A stretch of 64,000 bases of DNA, taken from the NCBI RefSeq assembly GCF_019059575.1, contig NW_024882309.1, positions 248,001-312,000 on the forward strand, given 5' to 3'. A model generated the notes under the pieces. That model had not been told where the DNA came from. It saw only the letters and a list, made by a program, of their open reading frames with translations, and ran no database searches. The DNA comes from Amphibalanus amphitrite. Its lineage: Eukaryota; Arthropoda; Thecostraca; Balanomorpha; Balanidae. Shown one piece after another: positions 1 through 10,228 of this stretch (position 1 is its first letter; each line of letters opens with the position of its first letter). The position numbers and the translations under genes were made by a program.

Positions 1-1495
1 CACAGCGGTAATCTGATCCATTTTGTCTTTCTAGTTTCTCAACCTGCAAAGGACAAATCATACTTAAGGGAACGAGCATCAACATAAGTACCAGTTTTCA
101 ACAAACCTATAATTTATATTGAAATAAAACCTCGCAAGTAAAAATCCAAATGGATCCCAGATGAATTATTAAAAAGCCACACTGAACTTTCCATTCATAT
201 ATTAACCTTTCAGCAACCTACCACCTTGGATCACTGCGTAAAGTAGGAAGGTAGGTATACCAATACGTTGTTACTCTGCTTGGGTTATACCAATGCAATC
301 CAAGTCAAATTCATGGGTTGTGACAAGAGCTGCACAATATCATGCATTACAACAAGTACTGGATGTAAGCTAGCCTCAAACATCCAAAATAGAAGAAAAT
401 GATGGTACTGTGATGACTGATAAATTACAGTGATTGTCGGTGTTTTTGCCTTTATCTGAACATACCTATTTATCCTTGAATAAAGACACAGAACTCCGTG
501 AAGCTCAAAATGTGCAAGGTCAGTCGCTTTCCCCACAGCCAAGTTACAATTCGTAGCAGAATAATAACACACCCACAGTGAAACTCCAGCGAACTGCAAC
601 GTGTGTTGCCAGAGTGTACAGCTGGAAATTGGTAGCTGATTTGGTTTTATCTAGTAGCATAAAATGTAAGGATCATATAAATAGTACCTAGTTATTGGAG
701 ACTTATATCGATAAATCCATTACATTTTAATAGATTCACAGATCAATTCGGAAAATTTGATAGCACAATGCATTAAAATGAATATTTCGTCAAGCAAATG
801 AAAATTTCATTTAGGTCAAAGTGTAGAAACTAGTACAATAGAGGGTGACGTTTCCTACTAGAATAAGGCGAGATGCTAGCGTCATCCCGTACACAACAGC
901 ATAATTCAAGGTTCACGATTCACTCACCAGATGTCCCTGTCCTGAACATGTCTAGCTTACCGCATCATGATCATCACTTTCTTTGATTTGTAACGTAAGA
1001 TGATTTTCATTGAAGTCCGTACTGTACATGTGATTTTGTAAAGCAGCTTTTGACAGCAAAATTTTCTTCGTCATATCCAGGTTCAGTCTAATCTGTATGC
1101 TTCGATACCATTTCGATCTACCAGCTTTTATTTAGTAGCAGCTTACTAATCTTTCTGGCGCATCTCTTTCAAACCTAACGCAGCTTCAGTTTTTTCCGTG
1201 TTCGATAGCAACATTTCTTTATTTTTTTCATATGTCATCACTCAAATATGCCATGCAAAAAAGCTGCCCTCAGCTTTTTTAGCTTACCAACGTTGGAAAT
1301 TTTCGGCAAAATAACACTTATTATGGCAAAAGAAACGTAAAAAATACTCAATTGGTCAATTTAGTGACACTTTGATTTAAACTGTCAGTTTCTATGGAAA
1401 CCGAAAAGGTAAATGTGCTTCTAATAGCTTTCTTGAATAGAGCTGGAATCAAGGCTGGAATACATCAAAAACATTTCAACATAGCATTGACCAAG
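1..1495. other. Unannotated AT-rich DNA
   Basis: I see no convincing gene, RNA gene or repeat boundary here. Open frames are short and lack recognisable protein features. It may be intergenic or intronic DNA of a gene outside the window. Confidence 0.4.
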
Positions 1496-1795
1496 GCCCT
1501 ATATACCAGGTAGGGTCGTCCGGCGATTCTACCTTTTCGTGACGTCAGCTCGTGACGTCATTTGGAGTCAAGTCTCGAAGCCCCGTTCAATCCCCATGTA
1601 AATGAGCGATTTTCGAAGCACTGTAGAATGAAGTCTGCACAAGATATATCAAACCTAAGTATCTTATCTGAAAGAGCAGACAATTTTCTGCAAGTTATCT
1701 ATTACGTGTTTTTCGCTAAATCTTTTGATTTTTTCACAAAAGCGTAAAATGTCCCCCCATGTCTCCGCAGCCTCCCTGCCGCCGGCCGCCGCGCG

Positions 1796-1868
1796 GTCGC
1801 GGTAGTGTAGTGGTTAGCGTGCCCGCGCAGTATTCCAAAGGTCCCGAGTTCGAATCTATGCGGTGCGG
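1796..1868 (+). repeat. tRNA-Val-like SINE head or tRNA pseudogene
   Basis: The stretch carries a good RNA polymerase III A box (TAGTGTAGTGGTTAGCG) and B box (GAGTTCGAATCT) at tRNA spacing, and AAAGGTCCC before the T arm as in animal tRNA-Val. The anticodon arm does not fold properly and the acceptor stem is poor, so a working tRNA is unlikely. A tRNA-derived SINE head is the best reading. The tail beyond about 1870 is A/T-rich and I could not define its end. Flanking DNA has several TGACGTCA motifs (about 1540-1560 and 2068). Confidence 0.5.
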
Positions 1869-2292
1869 AACTTTAATTGCAATTCCAAGCTGAATATACG
1901 CACATCCATAATAAATTATTATTCGTATAGCTAAACTGTCACCAAGCTATCCATATAAATTAACTTCACCCAAAATATCGGCAAGATTCTATTAAAATAT
2001 AAATTCAAATATGGCGGCTTGGACTGCCGCGTGCGTTAGGCTCCGCCCATAGCTCCGCCCACATGCGTGACGTCATTCGTGTTAGTGGACACACGCGGAG
2101 ATAGGGGACGACAAGGGCCTGGCATTGACCAACAGTGACATGTGTCACAGGCTCAGTCGGCTAGTTCTCTATATACCGTGAGTCGGCTCAGTCACAAGCT
2201 ATTTATATAGACCGTGGACTCAGTGACATTTTATATCTTGAAGAGCATTTTTCATCAAGTTTGCATATAGGTAGGTAGCGCGGTCAGCGGTG

Positions 2293-3006
2293 TATAGACC
2301 TACACCAGTCGGGCGCACTAGGGTAATTCCGTTCCATATATAGAAACGTTTCTATATTTGGAAACGTTTCTGTATTTGAAATGTTTTTTGTTCCATATAT
2401 AGAAACGCTCGTTCCATAAATAGAAACGCCAACCTTCCGGACGATTTATTTTAAAGCAAGATGCGTTATATAACTTTCTAGATGGTGGAATGCCATCTAG
2501 TGGCAACAAGGAAGCACTCAGGTGAAAATGACATGTCAATTTCGCCAAAACTTAAAACATCTATTTAGCCCAAATTAGCCAATATTCTGCCAAAAATCAG
2601 CCCAAATCAGGTTCTGGACGTCATATTTGAAGGGAAACCTTAATGGAAGTTTTTCTCTTATTCGCAATTTCTTCTACATTTTACACAAACCGGAAATCAA
2701 ATCGTCGTCATTACCATGGGCCACCATGGATTTCTTCGGGCCTCCTTGCGATTATAAACTCAAATGTTGGCTTGTCACTGGTGGTAACCGTTTTGTGCGA
2801 AATTTCGCCAGAGTTTGCGAAGATCGTCAAACAGGTGAGCGTGCACCTACCGTTTCCAAATATAGAAACGCAGCGTTTCCATATTTGGAACAAGCGTTTC
2901 TATATATGGAACATCGTTTCCAAATATAGAAACGTTTCTATATATGGAACGGAATTACCCTAGTGCGCCCGACTGACACTACGCGGTTGCGTAGTGTAGG
3001 TCTATA
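2293..3006. mobile_element. Foldback MITE with long inverted ends
   Basis: The ends are inverted copies. The arms at about 2306-2430 and 2850-2975 share CAGTCGGGCGCACTAGGG and then several copies of a GAAACG/CGTTTC-type motif. Outside them lies a second short inverted pair (TATAGACCTACAC at 2293, its complement ending at 3005). The right side also has a small perfect hairpin at 2976-2997. TA at both outer limits could be the target duplication. The centre (2460-2850) has no recognisable coding sequence, so the element looks non-autonomous. The superfamily is not clear. Confidence 0.6.
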
Positions 3007-3182
3007 GGTACCTGTTGTACTCTGATATTTACTGCCTGGGTGCCTTAGGTATCACAAACAATGCTCAAAATTGAGCTTTTTGCCTGTTCCATTTCAATGC
3101 CTTGGTATGTAGGTAAATCGGTATATGTCAAGTTTAGGTCCTAACTACAATTGTGACGCTGTTGATACGAATATGTAACAGC

Positions 3183-3345
3183 AAAAATTTTAGGTTTTAG
3201 GTTAGGTTAGGTTGTAGGTTTGTAGGTTTTAGGTTGTAGGTAGGTAGGTTTGTAGGTTTTAGGTTGGTAGGTTGTAGGTTTGTAGGTTGTAGGTTGGTAG
3301 GTTATAGGTAAGTAGGTAAGGTTAGGTCAGGTTTGATTGTTTTTT
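3183..3345 (+). repeat. Degenerate TTAGG-type interstitial telomeric repeat
   Basis: The stretch is built from GGTTA, TAGGT and GTAGGTTT words, with clean GGTTAGGTTAGG near the start and GGTTAGGTCAGG at the end. TTAGG is the usual arthropod telomeric pentamer. The array is imperfect and interstitial, so it is not a working chromosome end. Confidence 0.65.
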
Positions 3346-3511
3346 CTTTTATTTGCGAGAGATATGAGTATCATTTTTGGATTCAGGATGTCAAATAATG
3401 TAAAAATATGAAAAAACTGTCAATGAAATCTGCTTAGGACTTAAACTTGACATTTACCGGTAAATCAGTGGTAAATCAAACTACGTATTTGCTGGCAGTT
3501 AACAATTTAAA

Positions 3512-4641
3512 CCAGGGGTGCGGAGCCAGAGCCAGCACATTTTAGCCGGAGCCAGAGCCGTGAAACAATTAAGCCCTGAGCCAGAGCCGTCAAAGAAGGG
3601 AGTGACTCCGCCTCGGGTGTGTTTTTCTCAGAGGAAAAAATTGACCTAGGGTGCGTTCGGAGAGTGCGGAATATTCCCCGTCATCGTGAAAATTCCCCGT
3701 GTTGCGTTCGGAGAGGGACATTCCATACCGCCGATTTCAAGGATCGCCGCTACTGCGCCAAGTTGAGTTCGTGGGATTTTGTTTGGGTTATTTGGTTATT
3801 TGGAACGCCACATCTATGGCAAGATGTAATAAGAATGAAGCTCTTGAAGAAAGAACAACTAGGAAAAATCACAATTATTTTCCAAAAGTCCCATCTGTAC
3901 TGTGCCCCCCCCCCCCACCCCAAACACACACAACACAACACTTCAAATTATCGTTTTCATTGCTTCAGAGGACAATCACACAACTGAGTAAGCATAATCA
4001 ATTGTTGGATTTGCAATAAGACTGATCAGGGTGGAAACAAACGCAAGAAATATCCATTTATGTTCAATAATATACTCACTCGAGCATACCGATGGGCGCC
4101 GCCATCTTCACGGGAACGACGCGTGAGATGCTTTTTAGATTCCGCGCTTTCCGCGTCCGTTCCGCGGAACATTCCCCGGGAATCGCTCTCCGAACGGCAC
4201 ATTCGGCGGAAATTTCATGCCGGCGTGGAATATTCCCCGGGAATCTGCCTCTCCGAACGCACCCCTAGCTCAGTTTGACAGTACAAGGCAGTAAAACATG
4301 TGATACGTCATAATCATTTCCTCATGGGCCCAGGGCCATCACATGAGTGAAAAAAGCTAAATACGTATCTCCAGTGTTCCACAGTATGCAATCAACCTCA
4401 TTGTCAGCTCCTCCCTCCCCACGTCTACTGCATCCCCAGAGCCTGAGGACCAGTCATCAGGTGACGGCCATTGTTTTGATCAAATAGGGGATGTACTGAG
4501 TCGGACCCGGAACCGCCGGAGCGGACCATTTTACTCGGAGCCGGACTCGGACCTGCCATGACACTTCACCCGGAGCCGGAGCCGATTTTTTTTTTCTCCA
4601 GAGCCAGAACCGTCTGAAATTTCCGCGGCTCTGCATCCCAT
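3512..4641. repeat. GAGCCG-rich degenerate element split by an insertion
   Basis: Two GAGCC(A/G)GAGCC-rich flanks (3512-3620 on the plus strand; about 4490-4641 with both GGAGCCGGA and CTCTGCATCCC words) look like the two ends of one element. The left starts GGGGTGCGGAGCC and the right ends GGCTCTGCATCCC, an imperfect inverted pair. The Harbinger-like MITE at 3649-4264 sits between them. I see no clear target duplication for the outer element. Confidence 0.4.
3649..4264. mobile_element. PIF/Harbinger-like MITE with CTA target duplication
   Basis: The ends are inverted: GGGTGCGTTCGGAGAG at 3649 and its exact complement ending at 4264. The trinucleotide CTA flanks both sides (3646-3648 and 4265-4267). 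A three-base target duplication and a GGGTGCGTTCG terminus are typical of PIF/Harbinger elements. Subterminal ATTCCCC and GGGAAT words are repeated at both ends. The 616-bp interior has no transposase, so this is a non-autonomous copy. Confidence 0.7.
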
Positions 4642-4704
4642 ATAAAATGTCCAATAAAATGTCCATTGAATTATGAGTGCAGTTACTTAGTCTAGCATCA
4701 GAGG

Positions 4705-5840
4705 TTAACCCGCGCCCCACTGGGGTCTGCGTATAACGCCCCCTCCTAACTCCGAAACTATGGGGCCGATCGTCAAAATTCGAACGGAGTCTGATCTAGC
4801 CCCAGAAAAATTGCTGAGTGAAACCTAATTTCATTGACCTCGAGGTCATCGATGACGTCACAGGCCAGGCCAAAGTGAAAATTATCGATAATTGGCTTGT
4901 TCGCATTTTGGGCTCTGGCCGCCATCTTACAAGTCAGATCAGGCTCATTTTTGGTTTACACACTCATGAACAGATGCTTTAATACCCTGAAGGTACCAAA
5001 CTTGTACTTCGATCTTCAGGTCAGGTCAGGGTCAGGTCATCACAGGTTACAGAAATCTTGTGTCATGCATTGGTCACATGACACATGTTTTATGGTCTAT
5101 TTAGGCCATAGATCTCGAATTCGATGTCGTTTTTGTCATTCGAGTTCATTTTGAGTTGAATTTAGCTTAGGTCAGGCCACTTTCAGGTCAAAAAAGGTCA
5201 AATTTTAAAAGTTGATTTTTTTAAAATAAAAATGTGTCTATCGGATGCAGTTTGAGCTCAGAAACACGATGGTCTTATTTATATTGGTGTACGAGGTCAA
5301 ATACGCACTGAAAAATTGATTTGAAAAAATTTATAATCGTGGAATTTTTGCTATAATGTGTATAACTTGGCCATTTTTGAAGACATCTGGCTAACACCTG
5401 CTAGAGTAAGTCATAAGCATTTATTTTTTCACATATTCCGTTTTTTTTCTCGAAAAGTCAAAAACTTTTTGAATAAAATATAAAAATGTAAATTTTAGAT
5501 TTTAGTGTATAATATTTCCAAAATTTTCAAAATTTTCAAAATCCGAAATAGCAGTTTGATCGCGCAATCTGTTTTGAGTCCTCTCAAGCAAAGAAATTGG
5601 GTCTAGCTTAAAAACTGAGCGCTTGGGAGCGATTGCCGTGGTTCAATGTTTTGCGTCGATATCGGCAGAACATGACGTCACTCTGACGTTTATTCCGGCC
5701 GACCTATGGTAGCTACGAAGTTCATATTTTGACACAAGGTGTCAAATTGATGCATCCAAAGGTACTGAAAGTTTGGTTTCGATACGTCAAGCGGCTTAGA
5801 AGTTATTGCAGAAAAACGCGAGTGGTGGGGCGCGGGTTAA
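4705..5840. mobile_element. TTAA element A (piggyBac/Kolobok-like, non-autonomous)
   Basis: It begins TTAACCCGCGCCCCAC and ends with the complement of TTAACCCGCGCCCCAC. The interior has AGGTCA-rich stretches (about 5018-5045, 5170-5200), a TGACGTCA near 4853, and long A/T-rich segments without an open frame. The body around 4830-4880 resembles that of the element at 30706-31893. The TTAA target and CCC/GGG tips fit piggyBac-type elements; Kolobok also uses TTAA. Unlike its relatives it lacks a clear G-run/C-run hairpin at each end. Confidence 0.65.
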
Positions 5841-6843
5841 CCCTATTCTGGGCGGGGGGCCTTAAAGGCCCCCCGTCAGGTTTTTCTTGTGCCATTGCTA
5901 AACGCCGCAAGACTGAAAGCTCATACTCGGTGACTTTTTCTAAACATTCATTGCGCACATTTTGACAAAAACAAGTTGCCGGGTCAGGTCAGGTCAGGTC
6001 ACCAAAGGAGGTGTGTTGACCCCACCTCGGAAAAGTTTGCAACCACGCCAGAGCTAGAGTTTTTGACTGATCAATTTCTTCTCTTCAGGTTTTAGTTAGG
6101 GTACCAGTATGTGCAATTTGTATATCTCAGAATTTTTATATCTGTGACCTGAGGTCAGGCCAGACTTGTGACCTTTACATTGCAAGCCTATATGGGAAAA
6201 TATTGGAATGCTTCCTGCTTCGTGTAAACGAGTCAAAACCACCCAATTCTTTCAGTATTATGAAAGATTATCTAATCGGTGATGATCCTGGTGCCGCTTA
6301 TTGACAGGGGCACCGGGAAAGGTCATCGGAGGTCATGTGACGTCATAAATCGTTTTTTGTCAATAAATCACGACATGATGGCGCTAAAGACTTGTAAGTG
6401 GTACCAAAGTGCTCGCCTGGTCAAGGCGCGTCATTTGGTATGCGGCATGACCATACCCCACAACCTCATTGGTGAATGACCTGACCTTAATATCTGGTCA
6501 AATTTCATATTGACCTGTGAAGATCATCGCATAGGTACTTAATTCGAATCGCCTCGACGAGAGCAACAAAAATGAATTAATTTTAAGTCTCTATGTTTCT
6601 TAGTTCAAAAGTTATATTAGTAACTAATTTCAAAACATTTTATCGTTGATGACCTCTGGTGACCTCAATATTGACCTGACCCGAAAACGACTTTGTAAAA
6701 GTTGTAGATCTTTAAGCGACCTATCAAACGCCGTTTGCCGTTTGTCGCTCCGATGCGTGCTTTTTGAGATATGAAGGGGGGGGGGGGCGAAAAGGCCCCC
6801 GCCCAGAATCGAGCCTTTCAGAGCCCGCCCGGAATAGGGTTAA
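5837..6843. mobile_element. TTAA element B, sharing a TTAA with element A
   Basis: It runs from TTAACCCTATTCTGGGCG to the complement of TTAACCCTATTCCGGGCG. Hairpin modules lie near each end: a G-run, CCTTAAAGG and C-run at about 5850-5876, and a G-run, CGAAAAGG and C-run at about 6776-6806. The interior contains TCAGGTCAGGTCAGG (about 5984) and AGGTCA/TGACCT words. No coding sequence is visible. It abuts the preceding element at a common TTAA, so one probably inserted at the flank of the other. Confidence 0.7.
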
Positions 6844-7075
6844 TGCGAAATTAAGATAGAATGTAGGTTTTTGGTACCTAACTACCCTACCACTATTCAG
6901 ACATCAAATCATGTTACGCAGCAAACAAGCTGAATCATTTATTCCTCCTTATAAGTGCGGATGCAACCCAGAAATTGAGCATGTCCAATTTCTCAGTGCA
7001 GCCTTCTAAGCTGGTGGGGCAGGGGATTATTTGATTGGGTGATGCTGGAGAAGTGGATCTAAAAGAGGTGCCACG

Positions 7076-7352
7076 CAGGGCTGCGGAGTCGATGGATTTT
7101 CGGCGACTCCGACTCCGGCTTTCGAAAACCAACTCCGATTCCGACTCCGACTTCGGGCAGAACTGTCGACTCCGACCGACTCCAACTCTCGACTCCGACT
7201 CCGCAGACCTGGCACGGCTGCGGAGTCGACGGATTTTCGGTGACTCCGACTCCGATACCGGCTCGGGCTTCCAAAATCGACTCCGACTCCGATTCCGGTC
7301 ACAACTGTCGACTCCGGCGGACTCCGACTCCAACTGCGACTCCGCAGCCCTG
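7076..7352. mobile_element. hAT-like MITE with GTGCCACG target duplication
   Basis: The ends are inverted: CAGGGCTGCGGAGTCG at 7076 and GACTCCGCAGCCCTG ending at 7352. A perfect 8-bp direct repeat, GTGCCACG, flanks it (7068-7075 and 7353-7360), as expected for hAT transposition. The inside is made of GACTCCGACTCC words in two halves that repeat each other. It lies about 230 bp upstream of the IFT43 start codon. Confidence 0.8.
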
Positions 7353-7581
7353 GTGCCACGTCTCTGTTTCGGACAGGCCGCCATCAGGCACGTGACAGAA
7401 TGCCTCATGTTAATTTGATTCCCCCAAGCCTGATAGATGACAGAGCAATGAAGTTTCTCATATTATGCAATGTGGACTGGTAGGTAGGTAGCTAAGTATT
7501 GACTTTTGAGTGTGCCTTTCCAGGCCTGTGCTGTGTGTGAGAAGCCATTTGTCTACCCGCTGCTCCGGACTCCTGTCTGCA

Positions 7582-10228
7582 ATGGGGGACCCGCTGGACG
7601 ACCTGGATGACATCCTGAGCAGTCCGCAGAGCCGGCCACGCACCAGCTACCTGGCGCCGTCCTCGGAGCCGCGGCCGGCCACCTCGGCGCCGCCGCGGCC
7701 GCGCCAGGAGGTCACCGGCTGGGGCGACGCGCCGCCGCCCGGCTCGCCGGCCCCGGCGTCCGGTCCGCCGGTGGGCCGCCGTCAGAGGTCCGGCTTCCAG
7801 GACCCGGTCACCACCTCCAGGTACAGAGTCGGCTGGACTACGCTGGACATTGCGGGGCAGATAGCTGCCCGCTGGCTCTGGCTCTGCCGGCATTTAGACA
7901 CCCTCATTTGTTCGTACAAATGTATTCAATTAAGCAAAAATGGGAATCGGTTTAGACTTTGTCGATGTCCGCTGCAGCTGACCCTGTGAATCGACATACG
8001 CTGTGGAGATGCCTGGTCACCGTGTAAAGTCGATCTTTTCATCGGCCTTTGTGCCGACCGGCGGCCCGTTCGCAGCGCGCCGGAGCCGAAGCCGTTGGCC
8101 AAGCCTCGTCCGGCGACATGGGACGACGAGGACGCGGTGCTGCCTATGATCCCCGACCTGGAGGAGGTGCAGGAGGAGGACCTGGCGCTCCAAGTGGCCG
8201 CCGCACCACGGTCAGTCAGCGGGGGTACGGGGTACCAGAGGGTCCTGAACTGGGGACCTGATTAGAGACCTAAACTGGGGACCTGGCGCTCCAGGTGGCC
8301 GCCGCACCACGGTCAGTCAGCAGGGGTACCACGGGGACCTGAACTGGGGACCTGAACCAGGGACCTGGCGCTCCAGGTGGCCGCAGCGCCACGGTCAGTC
8401 AGCGGGAGTACCACGGGGACCTGAACCGGGGACCTGGCGCTCCAGGTGGCCGCCACACCGCGGTCAGTCAGCGGGGGTACGGGGTACCACGGGGCCCTGA
8501 ATTGTGGACCTGAACCGGGGACCTGGCGCTCCAGGTGGCCGCCGCACCACGGTCAGTCAGCGGGGGTAACACGGGAACCTGAACTGGGGACCTGATTAGA
8601 GACCTAAACTGGGGACCTGGTGCTCCAGGTGGCCGCAGCGCCACGGTCAGTCAGCGGGGGTAACATAGGGACCTGAACCGGGGACCTGGCGTCCCAGGTG
8701 GCCGCCGCACCACGGTCAGTTAGCGGGGGTAACACGGGGACCTGAACTGGGGACCTGGACCGGGGACCTGGCGCTCCAGGTGGCCGCAGCGCCACGGTCA
8801 GTCAGCGGGGGTAACATAGGGACCTGAACCGGGGACCTGGCGTCCCAGGAGGCCGCCGCACCACGGTCAGTTAGCGGGGGTAACACGGGGACCTGAACTG
8901 GGGACCTGGACCGGGGACCTGGCGCTCCAGGTGGCCGCCGCACCACGGTCAGTCAGCGGGGGTACGGGGTACCACGGGGTTCTGAACTGGGGACCTGATA
9001 GAGACCTAAACTGGGGACCTGGCGCTCCAGGTGGGCGCCGCACCACGGTCGGTCGAACTACTTGTAGCAGTTTGACCCGGCCGGTCCTGTCAAGATTACT
9101 GGATCACTGTGTGTGATGGGAATATACCGTTTTTATGTAGTCCTTTGGTTCCATGCTGTTATTCTCAGTACGTTTTCCGCGATTATTTGGATGGCTGTCT
9201 TTCTCGCTCACATTCTGCTGGTCACAAAGATGAGGTGCTATCGCGGTCTTATGCACCACCTGCCTTTCCCCAAATATCTCCCTGTATTTGTATTTGTATT
9301 TGTATTTACATTTAAGAGCGATCCACATACGATGTGCGTGGCGATTACTGCCCTGCACCCCTTGCCTCCCCCAGTCCCGCTCCCGGCCACCCTCTGACGC
9401 GCCCGCCATATCTGCGCGTCGGACAGGGCGCGGGTGAACCGGGTGGTGACCATGCAGGAGCTCAATGACGACCTGTTCAAGCACCCCACCTTCATGGCGC
9501 TGGAGGACATCGACCTGCGGCTGCTGACGCGCGCCCTCACCGAGCCGGCCGACGTGCAGGAGGTCGGTGGGGCGACACGGCAGACAGTGGGGCGCAATGG
9601 GACAGGGGGAGACGGTGTTCATTGTTTCTTTAACCAAAATTCGAAACGCATAACTAGTTTTCTGTCTATTTTGAATTGCAATTTTCCTTCTCTGGGTGTG
9701 GGACGTGCAGTGTAACAGTGTTGGATCCCAGCTGACCTGACCTGACCTGACCTAACACCCCTCAGCCGGACCGGCCCTGGGTGTGGGACGTGCTCTGGGG
9801 TCCCAGTGACCTGACCTGACCTGACCTAACTCTCCACAGCCGGACCGGCCCCGGGTGTGGGTGGGGCGTGCTGTGGGGTCCCAGTGACCTGACCTGACCT
9901 GACACTCCCGCAGCCGGACCGTCCCTGGGTGTGGGACGTGCTGTGGGATCCCAGTGACCTGACCTGACCTGACACTCCCGCAGCCGGACCGACCCTGGGT
10001 GTGGGACGTGCTGTGGGATCCCAGTGACCTGACCTGACCTGACACTCCCGCAGCCGAACTGGCCCAGGGTGTGGGGCGTGCTTAGGGGTCCCAGTGACCT
10101 GACCTGACCTGACACTCCCGCAGCCGGACCGACCCTGGGTGTGGGACGTGCTCTTCACGGAGGTTCTCTCAGAGGTTCAACAGGACGAGGACTCTGATGA
10201 CGGCGCAGTGGACCTGCCGACACCAAAG
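7582..10228 (+). CDS. IFT43: Intraflagellar transport protein 43, four exons
   Basis: IFT43 is a subunit of the IFT-A complex, which drives retrograde transport in cilia. Proposed exons are 7582-7820, 8076-8210, 9427-9562 and 10124-10228. All junctions are AG/GT and phases agree (2, 2, 0). The joined protein is 205 residues; the human protein is about 208. Diagnostic stretches are an acidic start (MGDPLDDLDDIL), IPDLEEVQEEDLALQVAAAP at about 105-124, RVVTMQELNDDL and DIDLRLLTRAL in exon 3, and WVWDVLFTEVLSEV in exon 4, all matching family blocks in order. The ATG at 7582 is the first in frame; CTTTCCAG at 7516-7523 may be a 5' UTR acceptor. After AAG at 10228 either a short terminal exon follows or the transcript reads on to TAG at 10277-10279. 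Introns 2 and 3 are mostly tandem copies of the adjoining exon ends. Alternative functions are unlikely. Confidence 0.9.
8166..9055 (+). repeat. Minisatellite built from the IFT43 exon 2 end and its splice donor
   Basis: The last bases of exon 2 with its donor are followed by ten further imperfect copies (units of about 69-100 bp starting near 8286, 8366, 8436, 8526, 8620, 8689, 8770, 8839, 8920 and 9021). Each keeps GCG(C/T)(T/C)CCAGGTGGCCGC and nearly all keep the donor CGGTCAGT. Extending exon 2 past the first donor reaches an in-frame TAG within about 60 bases, so the first donor must be used for a full-length protein. Confidence 0.85.
9721..10123 (+). repeat. Minisatellite built from the IFT43 exon 4 start and its splice acceptor
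   Basis: Five copies of a 70-74-bp unit precede the real exon 4. Each has CAG followed by a close copy of CCGGACCGACCCTGGGTGTG (starts at 9766, 9840, 9914, 9984 and 10054; real exon at 10124). Each unit also carries TGACCTGACCTGACCT just upstream of the acceptor. Copies run in frame for about 17 codons and then hit TGA, so only the last copy can give the conserved C terminus. Confidence 0.85.

Noticed and set aside
7492..7893. Minus-strand frame of 133 codons opposite IFT43 exon 1
   Set aside because: A GC-rich shadow of the real exon, without family features.
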